From: Spectribacter hydrogenoxidans | Lineage (GTDB): Bacteria; Pseudomonadota; Gammaproteobacteria; Nevskiales; Salinisphaeraceae | Direction: 5' to 3' | Assembly (NCBI RefSeq): GCF_031846275.1 | Contig: NZ_JAVRIB010000005.1 | Coordinates: 174,647 to 238,646, forward strand | DNA: 64,000 nt | Part shown: one piece after another, positions 50,741-60,313 of the stretch | Position numbering within the stretch: position 1 is the first letter of the stretch | Layout of the letters: every line of letters starts with the position of its first letter | The notes under the pieces: generated by a model | What the model was told of the DNA's origin: nothing | What the model saw: the letters and a program-made list of their open reading frames with translations, nothing else | Database searches by the model: none | Translations under genes and position numbers: made by a program

Positions 50741-51427
50741 TCAGCGATCGTCCGCGCTGACCAGGATCGATGCCCCGCTGGCCGCGGACCTGTCAGCGTC
50801 GCTGAGGTCGAACTCCACCTTTTCCGGCACTTCGATGCCCCGCTGCACCGCCGGCCGTGCGCCGATTGCCTTGATCCACCGCTGCAGGTGGGGCAGATCA
50901 TCGACATCCACACCGGCCCAGAAGTGGATGGACACCCAGGCCCAGTTGGCGATATCGGCAATGGAATATTCGCCGGCCAGGTACTCCCGGTGTTCCAGCC
51001 GCTTGTCCAGCACGCGGTAAAGGCGCTTGGTTTCCGTCTGATAGCGCTCGATCGCATAGGGGATCTTTTCCGCGGCATAGCGGTAGAACACATTGGCCTG
51101 GCCCTGCATCGGGCCGACCCCGCCCATCTGGAACATCAACCACTGGATCACCTCGAAGCGGCCCTTGCGGTCGGTGGGCATGAGTTGCCCGGTCTTCTCG
51201 GCCAGGTATTCCAGGATGGCCCCGGACTCGAACACCACGTAATTGTCCTCGTCGTGATCGACGATGGTGGGAATGCGGCCGTTCGGGTTGAGTTCGAGAT
51301 ACCAGTGCTGCTTCTGCTCACCGTTGCTCAAGCTGATCGGGTGCAACTCGTAGTCGAGTCCGAGTTCTTCCAGGGCAATGGAGGCTTTCCAACCGTTGGG
51401 CGTGGCGGAGGTGTAGAGATCGATCAT
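50741..51427 (-). CDS. yfcG: Glutathione S-transferase, YfcG-like disulfide reductase
   Basis: A 228-residue GST of the nu class. N-terminal thioredoxin fold: LYTSATPNGWKASIALEELG, cis-Pro motif GRIPTIVDH and the glutathione-binding ESGAILEYLAEKTG. The helical domain has QMGGVGPMQGQ, IPYAIERYQTETKRLYRVLD and YSIADIANWAW, all matching E. coli YfcG. Like YfcG it lacks a catalytic Cys/Tyr at the usual place and has Thr/Asn (ATPNG), which fits disulfide-bond reductase activity. Last gene of a minus-strand redox block. Confidence 0.88.
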   Translation of the reverse strand: MIDLYTSATPNGWKASIALEELGLDYELHPISLSNGEQKQHWYLELNPNGRIPTIVDHDEDNYVVFESGAILEYLAEKTGQLMPTDRKGRFEVIQWLMFQMGGVGPMQGQANVFYRYAAEKIPYAIERYQTETKRLYRVLDKRLEHREYLAGEYSIADIANWAWVSIHFWAGVDVDDLPHLQRWIKAIGARPAVQRGIEVPEKVEFDLSDADRSAASGASILVSADDR

Positions 51428-51504
51428 TCAATGCATCCTGTTTCGGAAGGGCGTCGGGCGGGCCGGCGCCGGATCTGTCCGGCGCCGGCATGACTAACAG
51501 CCGA

Positions 51505-52092
51505 TCAGGCCGCGCGAGCGTCCGCGGGCGACCACTTGTAAGCGGCAAACACCTCGTCCACCGGGGTATGGAAGACGTGGTTGGAATAGTTGCTGAGGGT
51601 CTTCACCGCGATCGCCAGAATGATTTCCAGAATATGGCGTTCGCTGTAGCCGGCATTCAGAAACGCCCGGACATCGGCATTGGCGGGCTTGCCGCCCGTG
51701 TTCACCATGCGACGGGTGAACCCGGCGAGTGCGGCCAGCTTCTCGTCGGCAATCGGCTTGCCGGCGCGGATGGCCTCGGTGACCGCCTCGGGCACGCCGG
51801 ACGCCTTGTCCGCAATCATGCTGTGCGCGGCCATGCAGTAGTGGCAGCCGTTGTCGTAACTGATGGTCAGGAACACCACTTCCTGCTCCGCCGGTTCGAA
51901 GCCGCTTTCCTCGCGGAATAGCTTGTAACCGTGCAGGTAGGTATCCAGCAGCCCCGGCGCGTTGGCCATGCCGGCATACATGTTGGGCACAAATCCCAGA
52001 TTGGATTTGGCGTCGCCCAGCAGCCCCTTCGCCCGCTCGTTAGTGTTGTCGGGGTCGACCAGATCGAGAGAGAGTTGGTATTCCGCTGTCAT
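51505..52092 (-). CDS. AhpD-like (carboxymuconolactone decarboxylase family) protein
   Basis: A 195-residue all-helical protein with the CMD/AhpD redox centre CHYCMAAHS: two Cys in CxxC and the downstream His used in alkylhydroperoxidase activity. The segment NLGFVPNMYAGMANAP is typical of peroxidase-related CMD proteins. ATG 52092 (MTAEYQLSLDLVDPDN) is used, since the upstream open frame is not conserved. A perfect 9-bp palindrome lies 65 nt upstream, which is probably the operator of the neighbouring TetR protein. Probably detoxifies peroxides or electrophiles. Confidence 0.85.
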   Translation of the reverse strand: MTAEYQLSLDLVDPDNTNERAKGLLGDAKSNLGFVPNMYAGMANAPGLLDTYLHGYKLFREESGFEPAEQEVVFLTISYDNGCHYCMAAHSMIADKASGVPEAVTEAIRAGKPIADEKLAALAGFTRRMVNTGGKPANADVRAFLNAGYSERHILEIILAIAVKTLSNYSNHVFHTPVDEVFAAYKWSPADARAA

Positions 52093-52156
52093 GACGATGT
52101 CTCCTTGGTTGTGGCTGTTCTGCCGTGTCGACCGCGGGTGGTGATCAGCCCGACCG

Positions 52157-52178
52157 TTATGGACCAGGCGGTCCATAA
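52157..52178. promoter_or_regulatory. TetR-type palindromic operator before the AhpD-like gene
   Basis: TTATGGACC (52157-52165), four bases, then GGTCCATAA (52170-52178): perfect 9-bp arms. It sits 65-86 nt upstream of the AhpD-like start, a normal promoter position. The core ATGGAC-N6-GTCC is shared with the site before the TetR gene at 52783-52798. Confidence 0.65.
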
Positions 52179-52192
52179 AAAAAGCAAAAGTT

Positions 52193-52770
52193 TCACGCCA
52201 GCGCCTCCAGCGTGATCACGTTGAGGCGGCGCACCTGATCGGGATCGGCTGCGCCGCCCCTGATCAGGTTGCGCACGCCGCCGATGTGAGCGACCAGATA
52301 CCTCGCCAGATCATCGGCATCCCGAGCCCGGCCAATGCTGCCGTCCGTCTGGCCCAGGATCATGGCACGGTGAAAGACTCGCGTGACGCTGGCGAAACAG
52401 TGGCTGACCTCGCTTGACAGCGTCGGTACCGCGGCGCCGAGCTCGTTGGCGGAGTTCATGGCCAGGCACCCGCGCGGCGCGGGCTCGACCGCCTCCGCCG
52501 CCAACCCTTCCAGCACGACTTCGATGAACGCACGGCCACTATCGGCGTTCGCCAGATGATCTTCCAGCACGGCAACCATCCCGCGCTGGTAACACGCCAG
52601 ACAGCGAGCGAACACACGATCCTTGCCCCCGAAGGAGCCGTACAGGCTGCTCTTCGGTCGCCTGCAACAATGTCTGCAAACGGGGTGGCCCGATAGCCAT
52701 GCGTCCAGAAACACTGCATAGCCGCTTCCAGCGCCTGTTCCTCGTCGAAGCTGCGTGGTCGACCCTGCAT
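52193..52770 (-). pseudogene. TetR-family repressor, frameshifted
   Basis: The N-terminal helix-turn-helix reads from ATG 52770 (MQGRPRSFDEEQALEAAMQC then FWTHGYRATPFADIVAG) but the frame is lost within the recognition helix. The rest (KSSLYGSFGGKDRVFARCLA through to RRLNVITLEALA) continues in another frame. Aligning the segments as a normal TetR suggests a deletion of about 7 nt near 52655-52665. The product should be truncated and inactive unless this is a sequencing error. The ligand domain is like NemR/AcrR repressors that sense electrophiles. The neighbouring genes (AhpD-like, GSTs, quinone reductase) fit that. Confidence 0.75.
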
Positions 52771-52780
52771 GCCAGCATTT

Positions 52781-52798
52781 CAGGACCGATCAGTCCAT
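52781..52798. promoter_or_regulatory. Second TetR-type operator, before the TetR gene
   Basis: On the minus strand ATGGAC-TGATCG-GTCC, the same ATGGAC-N6-GTCC core as the site at 52157, lies 13 nt upstream of the broken TetR gene's ATG. Autorepression by the former regulator is the natural reading. Confidence 0.55.
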
Positions 52799-52823
52799 GA
52801 TGCAAACCGCGAGTCAGATTCGA

Positions 52824-54488
52824 TCAGCTGCCGATCAGGCCGGGCTCGAACATATCGCCGAGTCGCTCGGTGAGCCGGCGGTTCTCGCGGTAGTCCACGG
52901 GTGCAACCACCAGGCTGGGTCCCCGCTCGGCCAGGGCCCGTTCCATGACGGATGCGAAATCCCGGCTGGCGTCGACGCGGTGACCTTGCCACCCGAAAGC
53001 AGTGGCCAACCGCAGCCAATCCGGGTTGGCGAAAGCAAGATCGGTGTGGCGGCCGAACTCGTTTTCCTGCTTCCATGCAATCAGACCGTATTCGTGATCC
53101 TCCCACACCAGCATGGTGATGTCGGCGTCCAGCCGCCGGGCGGTTTCCATTTCCTGCACATTCATGAGAAAACCGCCGTCGCCGGCAATGCCCAGGATCC
53201 GTCGCTGCGGAAACACCAGGTGCGCACCAATCGCCCCGGGCAGGGCCGAGCCCATGCTGCAGAAGCCGTTCGGAATCAGGCAGGTGTTGGGCTCATGACA
53301 GTGGTAATGGCGGGCAATCCACATCTTGTGAGCCCCGACATCTGACAGCACAATGTCCTCGGGCCTCAGCAACCGCCGGATATCCCAGAGCATCTTTTGC
53401 GGCCGGATGGTGCCGCGGGTGTCGTCCTCGGCATGCTCGGCGAATTCCGCCTGCATCTGCAGGCGCAGGTCGGCCTGGTAGGCAAGGTCGTAGGCGGGCA
53501 GGCCGCGCGCGGCGATGCGCTCGTTGAGCATCCAAAGGGTGTGGGCGAGATCGCCCACCAGTTCCACGTCCGGGTGATAGTGCTCGTCGATTTCCGCTGG
53601 CAGGAAATCGGCATGCACGATGCACTTGTCGCGGTTCGGATTCCACAGGTGGGGATGGTATTCGGCCATGTCGAAGCCCAACGTGATCACCAGGTCCGAC
53701 TCATCGATGGCCAGGGTGGGCAGGTCCTTGCTGCCCAGTCCCACGGTGTACAGGCAGTAGTCGGCGTCCATATCCACCGCGCCCTTGGCCATGAAGGTGT
53801 TGAGCACGCCGATGCCGGTGGCCTCGCACAAGCGGCGCAACTGCTTCGAGGCCCGCCGGCGGATGGCCCCGTTGCCAGCCAGGATCACCGGCCGCCGGGC
53901 TCGGGCCAGCAACTCGAAGGCCCGGTCGGCGATCTTGTCGTCGATCACCGCGCGGCGAAAGCGGCGGGGCGCCAGCGGCGCAGCGCCCGTGTCCTCTTTG
54001 GCCACGTCCTCGGGCAGCTCGACGAGGGTGGCACCGGGCTTTTCCATGCGCGCCAGCCGCACCGCCTTGCGCATGATTTCGGGCAGGGTGTCGGCGCGAT
54101 AAACCGTGGTGGCCCATTTGGTGACCGGCGAGAACATCTCCACCACATCCATGATCTGGTGGGATTCCTTGTGCAACCGCGAGGTCGCCCCCTGACCGGT
54201 GAGCACGATCAGCGGCGCCCGGTCCATGTTGGCGTCAGCCACGCCGGTGATGAGATTAGTCGCGCCCGGCCCCAGGGTGCCCAGGCAGGCCGCTGGGTGG
54301 CCAGTGAGCCGTCCATAGGCCTCGGCCATGAAGGCCGCGCCCTGCTCGTGGCGGGTGAGAATGAAACGGATGCGCTCGGACGCCGCCAGCGAGATCATGA
54401 AATCCGCGTTCTCCTCGCCCGGCACGCCGAACACGTATTCGACGCCCTCGGCCTCCAGGCACTGCACCATCAGATCGGACGCTTTCAT
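52824..54488 (-). CDS. ThDP-dependent acetolactate-synthase-like enzyme
   Basis: A 554-residue thiamine-diphosphate enzyme. The N-terminal Pyr domain has FGVPGEENADFMISLA with the catalytic-type Glu in TRHEQGAAFMAEAYGRL and GPGATNLITGVADANMD. The PP domain carries the ThDP motif GDGGFLMNVQEMETARRLDA ending in the Asn-type EN region VWEDHEYG. The pattern fits the FAD-independent or catabolic acetolactate synthases (AlsS) more than IlvB/IlvG, and no small subunit gene follows. It is the second gene of a minus-strand run behind yqjG. The real substrate (pyruvate or another 2-oxo acid) is not settled. Confidence 0.82.
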   Translation of the reverse strand: MKASDLMVQCLEAEGVEYVFGVPGEENADFMISLAASERIRFILTRHEQGAAFMAEAYGRLTGHPAACLGTLGPGATNLITGVADANMDRAPLIVLTGQGATSRLHKESHQIMDVVEMFSPVTKWATTVYRADTLPEIMRKAVRLARMEKPGATLVELPEDVAKEDTGAAPLAPRRFRRAVIDDKIADRAFELLARARRPVILAGNGAIRRRASKQLRRLCEATGIGVLNTFMAKGAVDMDADYCLYTVGLGSKDLPTLAIDESDLVITLGFDMAEYHPHLWNPNRDKCIVHADFLPAEIDEHYHPDVELVGDLAHTLWMLNERIAARGLPAYDLAYQADLRLQMQAEFAEHAEDDTRGTIRPQKMLWDIRRLLRPEDIVLSDVGAHKMWIARHYHCHEPNTCLIPNGFCSMGSALPGAIGAHLVFPQRRILGIAGDGGFLMNVQEMETARRLDADITMLVWEDHEYGLIAWKQENEFGRHTDLAFANPDWLRLATAFGWQGHRVDASRDFASVMERALAERGPSLVVAPVDYRENRRLTERLGDMFEPGLIGS

Positions 54489-54519
54489 CGGCTTTACTCC
54501 TGGACGGCAGGCGGCGGTT

Positions 54520-55491
54520 TCATCCTCGCCCGTGCGGAGCGTCCAAATCCATGTCCGGGCCCACCGGCACGATGCGGGTGGGATTCACGGTGTCGTGGCT
54601 TTCGTAGTAGTGGCGCTTGGCATGGTCGAAGTTGCAGGTGTCGGCGATGCCGGGCTGCTGGTACAGATCGCGGGTATAGCCCCAGAGATTGGGGTAGTCG
54701 ACGATGCGGCGTCGATTGCACTTGAAGTGGCCGTGGTAGACCAGATCGAAGCGCAGCAGCGTGGGCAGCAGGCGCCAGTCGGCCTCGGTGATGGCGTCCC
54801 CGCACAGGTAGCGCTGGCGTGACAGCCGGTCCTCGAGAAAATCCAGCGTGTCGAACAGTGGCGCCACGGCTTCCTCGTAGGCCTGCTGGGTGGTGGCGAA
54901 ACCGGCCTTGTACACCCCGTTGTTGACGGTGTGATAGATGCGCTCGTTGAGAGCGTCGATCTCGTCGCGCTGATCCGCCGGGCAGTAATCCCCCGGGGTT
55001 GCGCCCACGCTGTCGAAGGCCGAGTTGAACATGCGGATGATTTCGGCCGATTCGTTGGTGACGATGGTCTGCCGCTGCTTGTCCCATATCAACGGCACGG
55101 TGCAGCGACCCGTCATATCCGGCACAGCAGCCTGGTAGACCTGGTGAATATAGTCAGCGTCGTGGATCGGGTCCGGCACCACCCCCGGGCCTTCGGCGAA
55201 GGTCCAGCCCTTGTCACCCATGAACCAGTGGGTCACCGACAGGCTGATCATGTCCTCCAGCCCCTTGAGCTTGCGGTAGATCAGGGTGCGGTGGGCCCAG
55301 GGACAGGCCCGGGACACATACAGATGATAGCGGCCGGGCTCGGCGGCGAACCCGCCCTCGCCGGACGGGCCGGGGCGGCCGTCGGCGGTAATCCAGTGAC
55401 GGAAACTGGCCTCGTTGCGCTCGAAACGCCCGCCGGTGGAATCGGTGTCGTACCACTGGTCGTGCCAGACGCCGTCGATCAATAAACCCAT
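54520..55491 (-). CDS. yqjG: Glutathionyl-hydroquinone reductase (YqjG/PcpF-like)
   Basis: A 323-residue xi-class GST that removes glutathione from glutathionyl-hydroquinones. Key features are the catalytic Cys in YVSRACPWAHRTLI, the GRYHLYVS lead-in, VPLIWDKQRQTIVTNESAEI with the cis-Pro, and the helical domain with YKAGFATTQQAYE and DAITEADWRLLPTLLRFD, characteristic of YqjG/ECM4. I start at ATG 55491 (MGLLIDGVWHDQWYDTD). The frame continues upstream without conservation. 31 nt upstream of the ThDP enzyme and divergent from acetoacetyl-CoA synthetase across 76 nt. Confidence 0.93.
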   Translation of the reverse strand: MGLLIDGVWHDQWYDTDSTGGRFERNEASFRHWITADGRPGPSGEGGFAAEPGRYHLYVSRACPWAHRTLIYRKLKGLEDMISLSVTHWFMGDKGWTFAEGPGVVPDPIHDADYIHQVYQAAVPDMTGRCTVPLIWDKQRQTIVTNESAEIIRMFNSAFDSVGATPGDYCPADQRDEIDALNERIYHTVNNGVYKAGFATTQQAYEEAVAPLFDTLDFLEDRLSRQRYLCGDAITEADWRLLPTLLRFDLVYHGHFKCNRRRIVDYPNLWGYTRDLYQQPGIADTCNFDHAKRHYYESHDTVNPTRIVPVGPDMDLDAPHGRG

Positions 55492-55567
55492 CGTGTTATC
55501 ACCGTGCTGAAAAATGGTTACGGTCGGATCCCCGACAACCCGTTTACAGACAGGCAGGGACAATACT

Positions 55568-57510
<1,943 letters not shown>

Positions 57511-57514
<4 letters not shown>

Positions 57515-58107
57515 CCGGTCGGCGGCCGGGTTTCTGCCAGCGCCGGACGCTGGCCGAGGTCGTCCGCCCAGCGGGCCAATCCCGGCTGCGTCACCCGCCA
57601 CTCGATGTCGGGCAGGCGGAAATCGAGATAGGCCAGCGCCACCGCCAGGGCGAGATCACCCAGGTCCGGTTGTTCCACCGGGGTCACGCCATCGGCAATC
57701 ACGGGCACGGCCCGTTCAATGGCCACCCAGCGGCGGGCGGCGACCGGATCGCTGTCAGGCTGATGACGAAAGCGCTTGGTCACCACCAGATCCACCGCCG
57801 CATCGATCAGCACCTTGCCCAGACCCAGCTTGTGGTGCACGGCGGCTGCGGTGGCCGGGGGCATCAGCGCCGGCTCGGGAAAACGGCTTTCCAGAAAGCT
57901 GGCGATGACCAGGCTGTCGACAATCGTGGTGCCATCGGCCAGCTTCAGGGCCGGCACCTGGGAATAGGGATTGGCCCGGGTAAGCGGATCGGGGCTGGCC
58001 CAGGGGTCGACCCATTCGATGGCGATCTCGTCGGTAAGCGCCTTTTCCAGCCGGATGACGCGAACCAGGCGGGCAAAAGGCGACGTGGGGGAGACGAACA
58101 GCTGCAT
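57511..58107 (-). CDS. Glutathione S-transferase family protein
   Basis: A 198-residue GST. N-terminal motif SPTSPFARLVRVIRLEK (Ser/Pro/Phe at the active site like the beta/zeta-like bacterial GSTs), cis-Pro YSQVPALKLADG and the GSH contact VDSLVIASFLE. Then a helical domain with DLALAVALAYLDFRLP. I use ATG 58107 (MQLFVSPTSPFAR). Convergent with and overlapping the acetoacetyl-CoA synthetase gene by 4 nt at the 3' ends. The substrate is not predicted. Confidence 0.85.
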
Positions 58108-58174
58108 GGCAATGTGGGCTCGGATCAAAGCGTATCCGCAGCGTAACGCCGTGGGCACTGGCCTCGATACCCGC

Positions 58175-58804
58175 TCAGGGCACCTGCTCGTAATCCTCGG
58201 GCGGGTCGTAGGTATCCGCCGCCGGCTCGGCCTGCTCGATCGACATCACTCGGCTTTTCGAGTGCAGCCGGAGTTCCGGACGCGTCAGCGTGACTTCCTG
58301 GAGCACCGGGAAACCGGGGATCTGCCGGTAGGCCTGCATCCATTCCGATCCCGGCCGCTGGCCCAGATTCACCATCAGCCGCCGGAAGCCGGCGATGTCC
58401 ACCGGCACCTCGTCGCTTATCCAGACGTCGATGGTCATGTCGCCGGCCGCTGCCCCGCCGATGCGGTAGCGCCGCGCCGGCCAGCCCTCGATCTCGCGAA
58501 CGTCGTCGGTACGTTCGACACTGACAGCCGGTGGCTCTTCCGCCGGCCTGTCCGGCAGGGGGATCACCCGGTACTGCTGCGCCAACCGGTTGACGATGAA
58601 GATCTTGCCCAGATCCAGCCGGGTGATGATGTAGCGGTTGCCGTCGTCGCGCATGCTGCGCTGGTCACCGAACCAGTGCACCGCATGGGACGGTTCGCCA
58701 TCGTTGACGGTTTCCCTGACCTGGACACGAATATCCGCCGCGGCCGAACCAATGCCCAGCAGGACCAGGAACAGCGCCGGCCAGCACCGTGCGAAGCCGC
58801 TCAT
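58175..58804 (-). CDS. Hypothetical secreted protein (DUF4412-like)
   Basis: A 209-residue protein with a cleavable signal peptide (ALFLVLLGIGSAAA). The mature part has a beta-rich start IRVQVRETVNDGEPSH and a central region with REIEGWPARRYRI and DMTIDVWISDEVPVDIAGFRRL, a pattern seen in DUF4412/LolA-like beta-barrels that bind lipids. No firm family call. I start at ATG 58804. Next to another lipoprotein gene and close to the LolA-like gene, so envelope lipid handling is plausible. Confidence 0.6.
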   Translation of the reverse strand: MSGFARCWPALFLVLLGIGSAAADIRVQVRETVNDGEPSHAVHWFGDQRSMRDDGNRYIITRLDLGKIFIVNRLAQQYRVIPLPDRPAEEPPAVSVERTDDVREIEGWPARRYRIGGAAAGDMTIDVWISDEVPVDIAGFRRLMVNLGQRPGSEWMQAYRQIPGFPVLQEVTLTRPELRLHSKSRVMSIEQAEPAADTYDPPEDYEQVP

Positions 58805-58893
58805 GGTCGGGGGATGATCAGGGCGGCAATGTGCGTCCATGCCCGCAAGCTAGCAACCCGTCCATACCCCGGCAATGGCGATGACATCACCAC

Positions 58894-59352
58894 TCAGGCC
58901 GCCTCGGCCGACGGCACCAGCTTGCGCTGGCGCAGCAGATCCTCGAAGCGGCGGGCGGTGTCGATCTCGCAACCGCGGCCATGGCGCCGGGCGGCGATCG
59001 ACTCGTCGCGGTTGTCGATCAGCCGGATATCGTAGATGTAGTTGGGTTCCAGATTGCCGCAGGCACCCACCTCCTCGGCCCGCAGCTCCAGCCGATAGCG
59101 GGCGCGGTCGGCCAGATCGGCCGGTACCGGGCCCGGCGTGCCGGCACTCTGGCCGGACTGATAGGGGACCAGCGCCCAGCCGAGTGCGGCCAGCCGGGTA
59201 TTCAGGCGCCCTGCCAGACCGACATCGGTTTCCGCCACTGCCACCGTATTGGCGGGCGGGGCAGACCGCTCCGGCAACGGCGTCGCGCACCCGGACATCA
59301 GCAGCGTGAGCGCCGCCATCCATGCGAGACTTCGTGTCTGCTCTGCAGCCAT
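58894..59352 (-). CDS. Hypothetical lipoprotein (152 aa)
   Basis: Lipoprotein signal MAAEQTRSLAWMAALTLLMSGC with lipobox MSGC. The mature protein has an alpha/beta pattern ending RRHGRGCEIDTARRFEDLL and one Cys in GACGNLEP. No family recognised. Convergent/divergent arrangement with the LolA-like gene at 59390, whose start is 37 nt away on the other strand, so the two genes share a short divergent promoter. Confidence 0.65.
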   Translation of the reverse strand: MAAEQTRSLAWMAALTLLMSGCATPLPERSAPPANTVAVAETDVGLAGRLNTRLAALGWALVPYQSGQSAGTPGPVPADLADRARYRLELRAEEVGACGNLEPNYIYDIRLIDNRDESIAARRHGRGCEIDTARRFEDLLRQRKLVPSAEAA

Positions 59353-59389
59353 CTTCAACCAGCCGCCATGGTGGCGCTCCGGGATTCCT

Positions 59390-60160
59390 ATGCGTTGGTT
59401 CATTGTCATCGCCGTTTTGTTCCCGCTGGGCGCGGCGCTTGCCGAGGAGGGCCGCGGCATGCAGATTGCCCGCGACGCCGAAGCCCGTTTCGCCGATTAT
59501 GCCGATCAGCGCGGCGAAGCCACCATGGTGATCCGCACCGCCGATGGCGACGAGGCCCGTCGCGAGCTCCGCGCCCGCAGCATGGAAACCGATGACGGCA
59601 GCCGCAGTCTCACGATCATCCAGCATCCACCGGATGTGGCCGGTACCGCACTGCTGACCCACTCTCACAGTCAACGGCCGGATGAGCAATGGCTTTACCT
59701 GCCAGCCCTGTCACGGGTGAAGCGCATCGCCGCCGGCAACCGCGCCGGGGCCTTCATGGGCAGCGAGTTTTCCTATGCCGACTTCACCGCCCAGCCGGTG
59801 GAGAAATTCGATGTCACCCTGCTGCGCGAGGATACGCTCGACGGCGAGTCAGCGTACGTGCTCGAACGCGTCCCGGAGGATCCGGACACAGCCGTGTACA
59901 GCCGGCAGGTGGCCTGGCTGGACCAGGCCCATTACCGCACCCTGCGGGTGGAGTATTTCAACAAGGCCGGCCAGCATCTCAAGACGCTGGAGGCCAGCGA
60001 CTTCCAGGAGTATCCCAACGGCCAGTGGCGAGCCGGCCAACTGACCATGACCAACCAGCTCACCGGCGGCACCAGCACCCTGCGCTGGCGCGACATCACC
60101 TTCGACAACGGTTTCACGCGCCGCGATTTCTCGGTGGATGCGCTGGAACGCGCCCGCTGA
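59390..60160 (+). CDS. LolA-like outer-membrane lipoprotein-sorting protein
   Basis: A 256-residue exported protein with a signal peptide (FIVIAVLFPLGAALAEEG). The mature domain has GEATMVIRTADGDEARRELR, DEQWLYLPALSRVKRIAAGN, FMGSEFSYADFTAQPVEKFD and LDQAHYRTLRVEYF, the signature of the uncharacterised PF17131 LolA_like family, which is commonly paired with an MMPL/RND transporter. The RND gene follows at 60314. The pair probably moves lipids or lipoproteins between membranes. The substrate is unknown. Confidence 0.85.
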   Translation: MRWFIVIAVLFPLGAALAEEGRGMQIARDAEARFADYADQRGEATMVIRTADGDEARRELRARSMETDDGSRSLTIIQHPPDVAGTALLTHSHSQRPDEQWLYLPALSRVKRIAAGNRAGAFMGSEFSYADFTAQPVEKFDVTLLREDTLDGESAYVLERVPEDPDTAVYSRQVAWLDQAHYRTLRVEYFNKAGQHLKTLEASDFQEYPNGQWRAGQLTMTNQLTGGTSTLRWRDITFDNGFTRRDFSVDALERAR

Positions 60161-60223
60161 GGGTGCTTCAACGTCACGAGCGTCGGGAAAGCCGGGTCCG
60201 TTTCAGTGCATCGTCATGACCAA

Positions 60224-60253
60224 CCCGAAACCTGAAACACGCAACTCGAAACG
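60224..60253 (+). repeat. Short CGAAAC/TGAAAC repeats in the LolA-RND gap
   Basis: CCCGAAACCTGAAACACGCA is followed by ACTCGAAACG, giving four near-copies of (C/T)GAAAC about 7-9 nt apart in the 153-nt gap between the two envelope genes. Similar runs recur in intergenic DNA of other gammaproteobacteria. No hairpin is formed. Confidence 0.4.
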
Positions 60254-60313
60254 AGGACGCCGCCACCAGCCACCCGTGCACGGCTCGCCCCCACTGACCA
60301 CTGAAGCCACCAG

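Noticed and set aside
52824..54488. Biosynthetic acetolactate synthase IlvB/IlvI
   Set aside because: No small regulatory subunit gene follows and the neighbours are redox genes, so a branched-chain amino-acid role is not supported.
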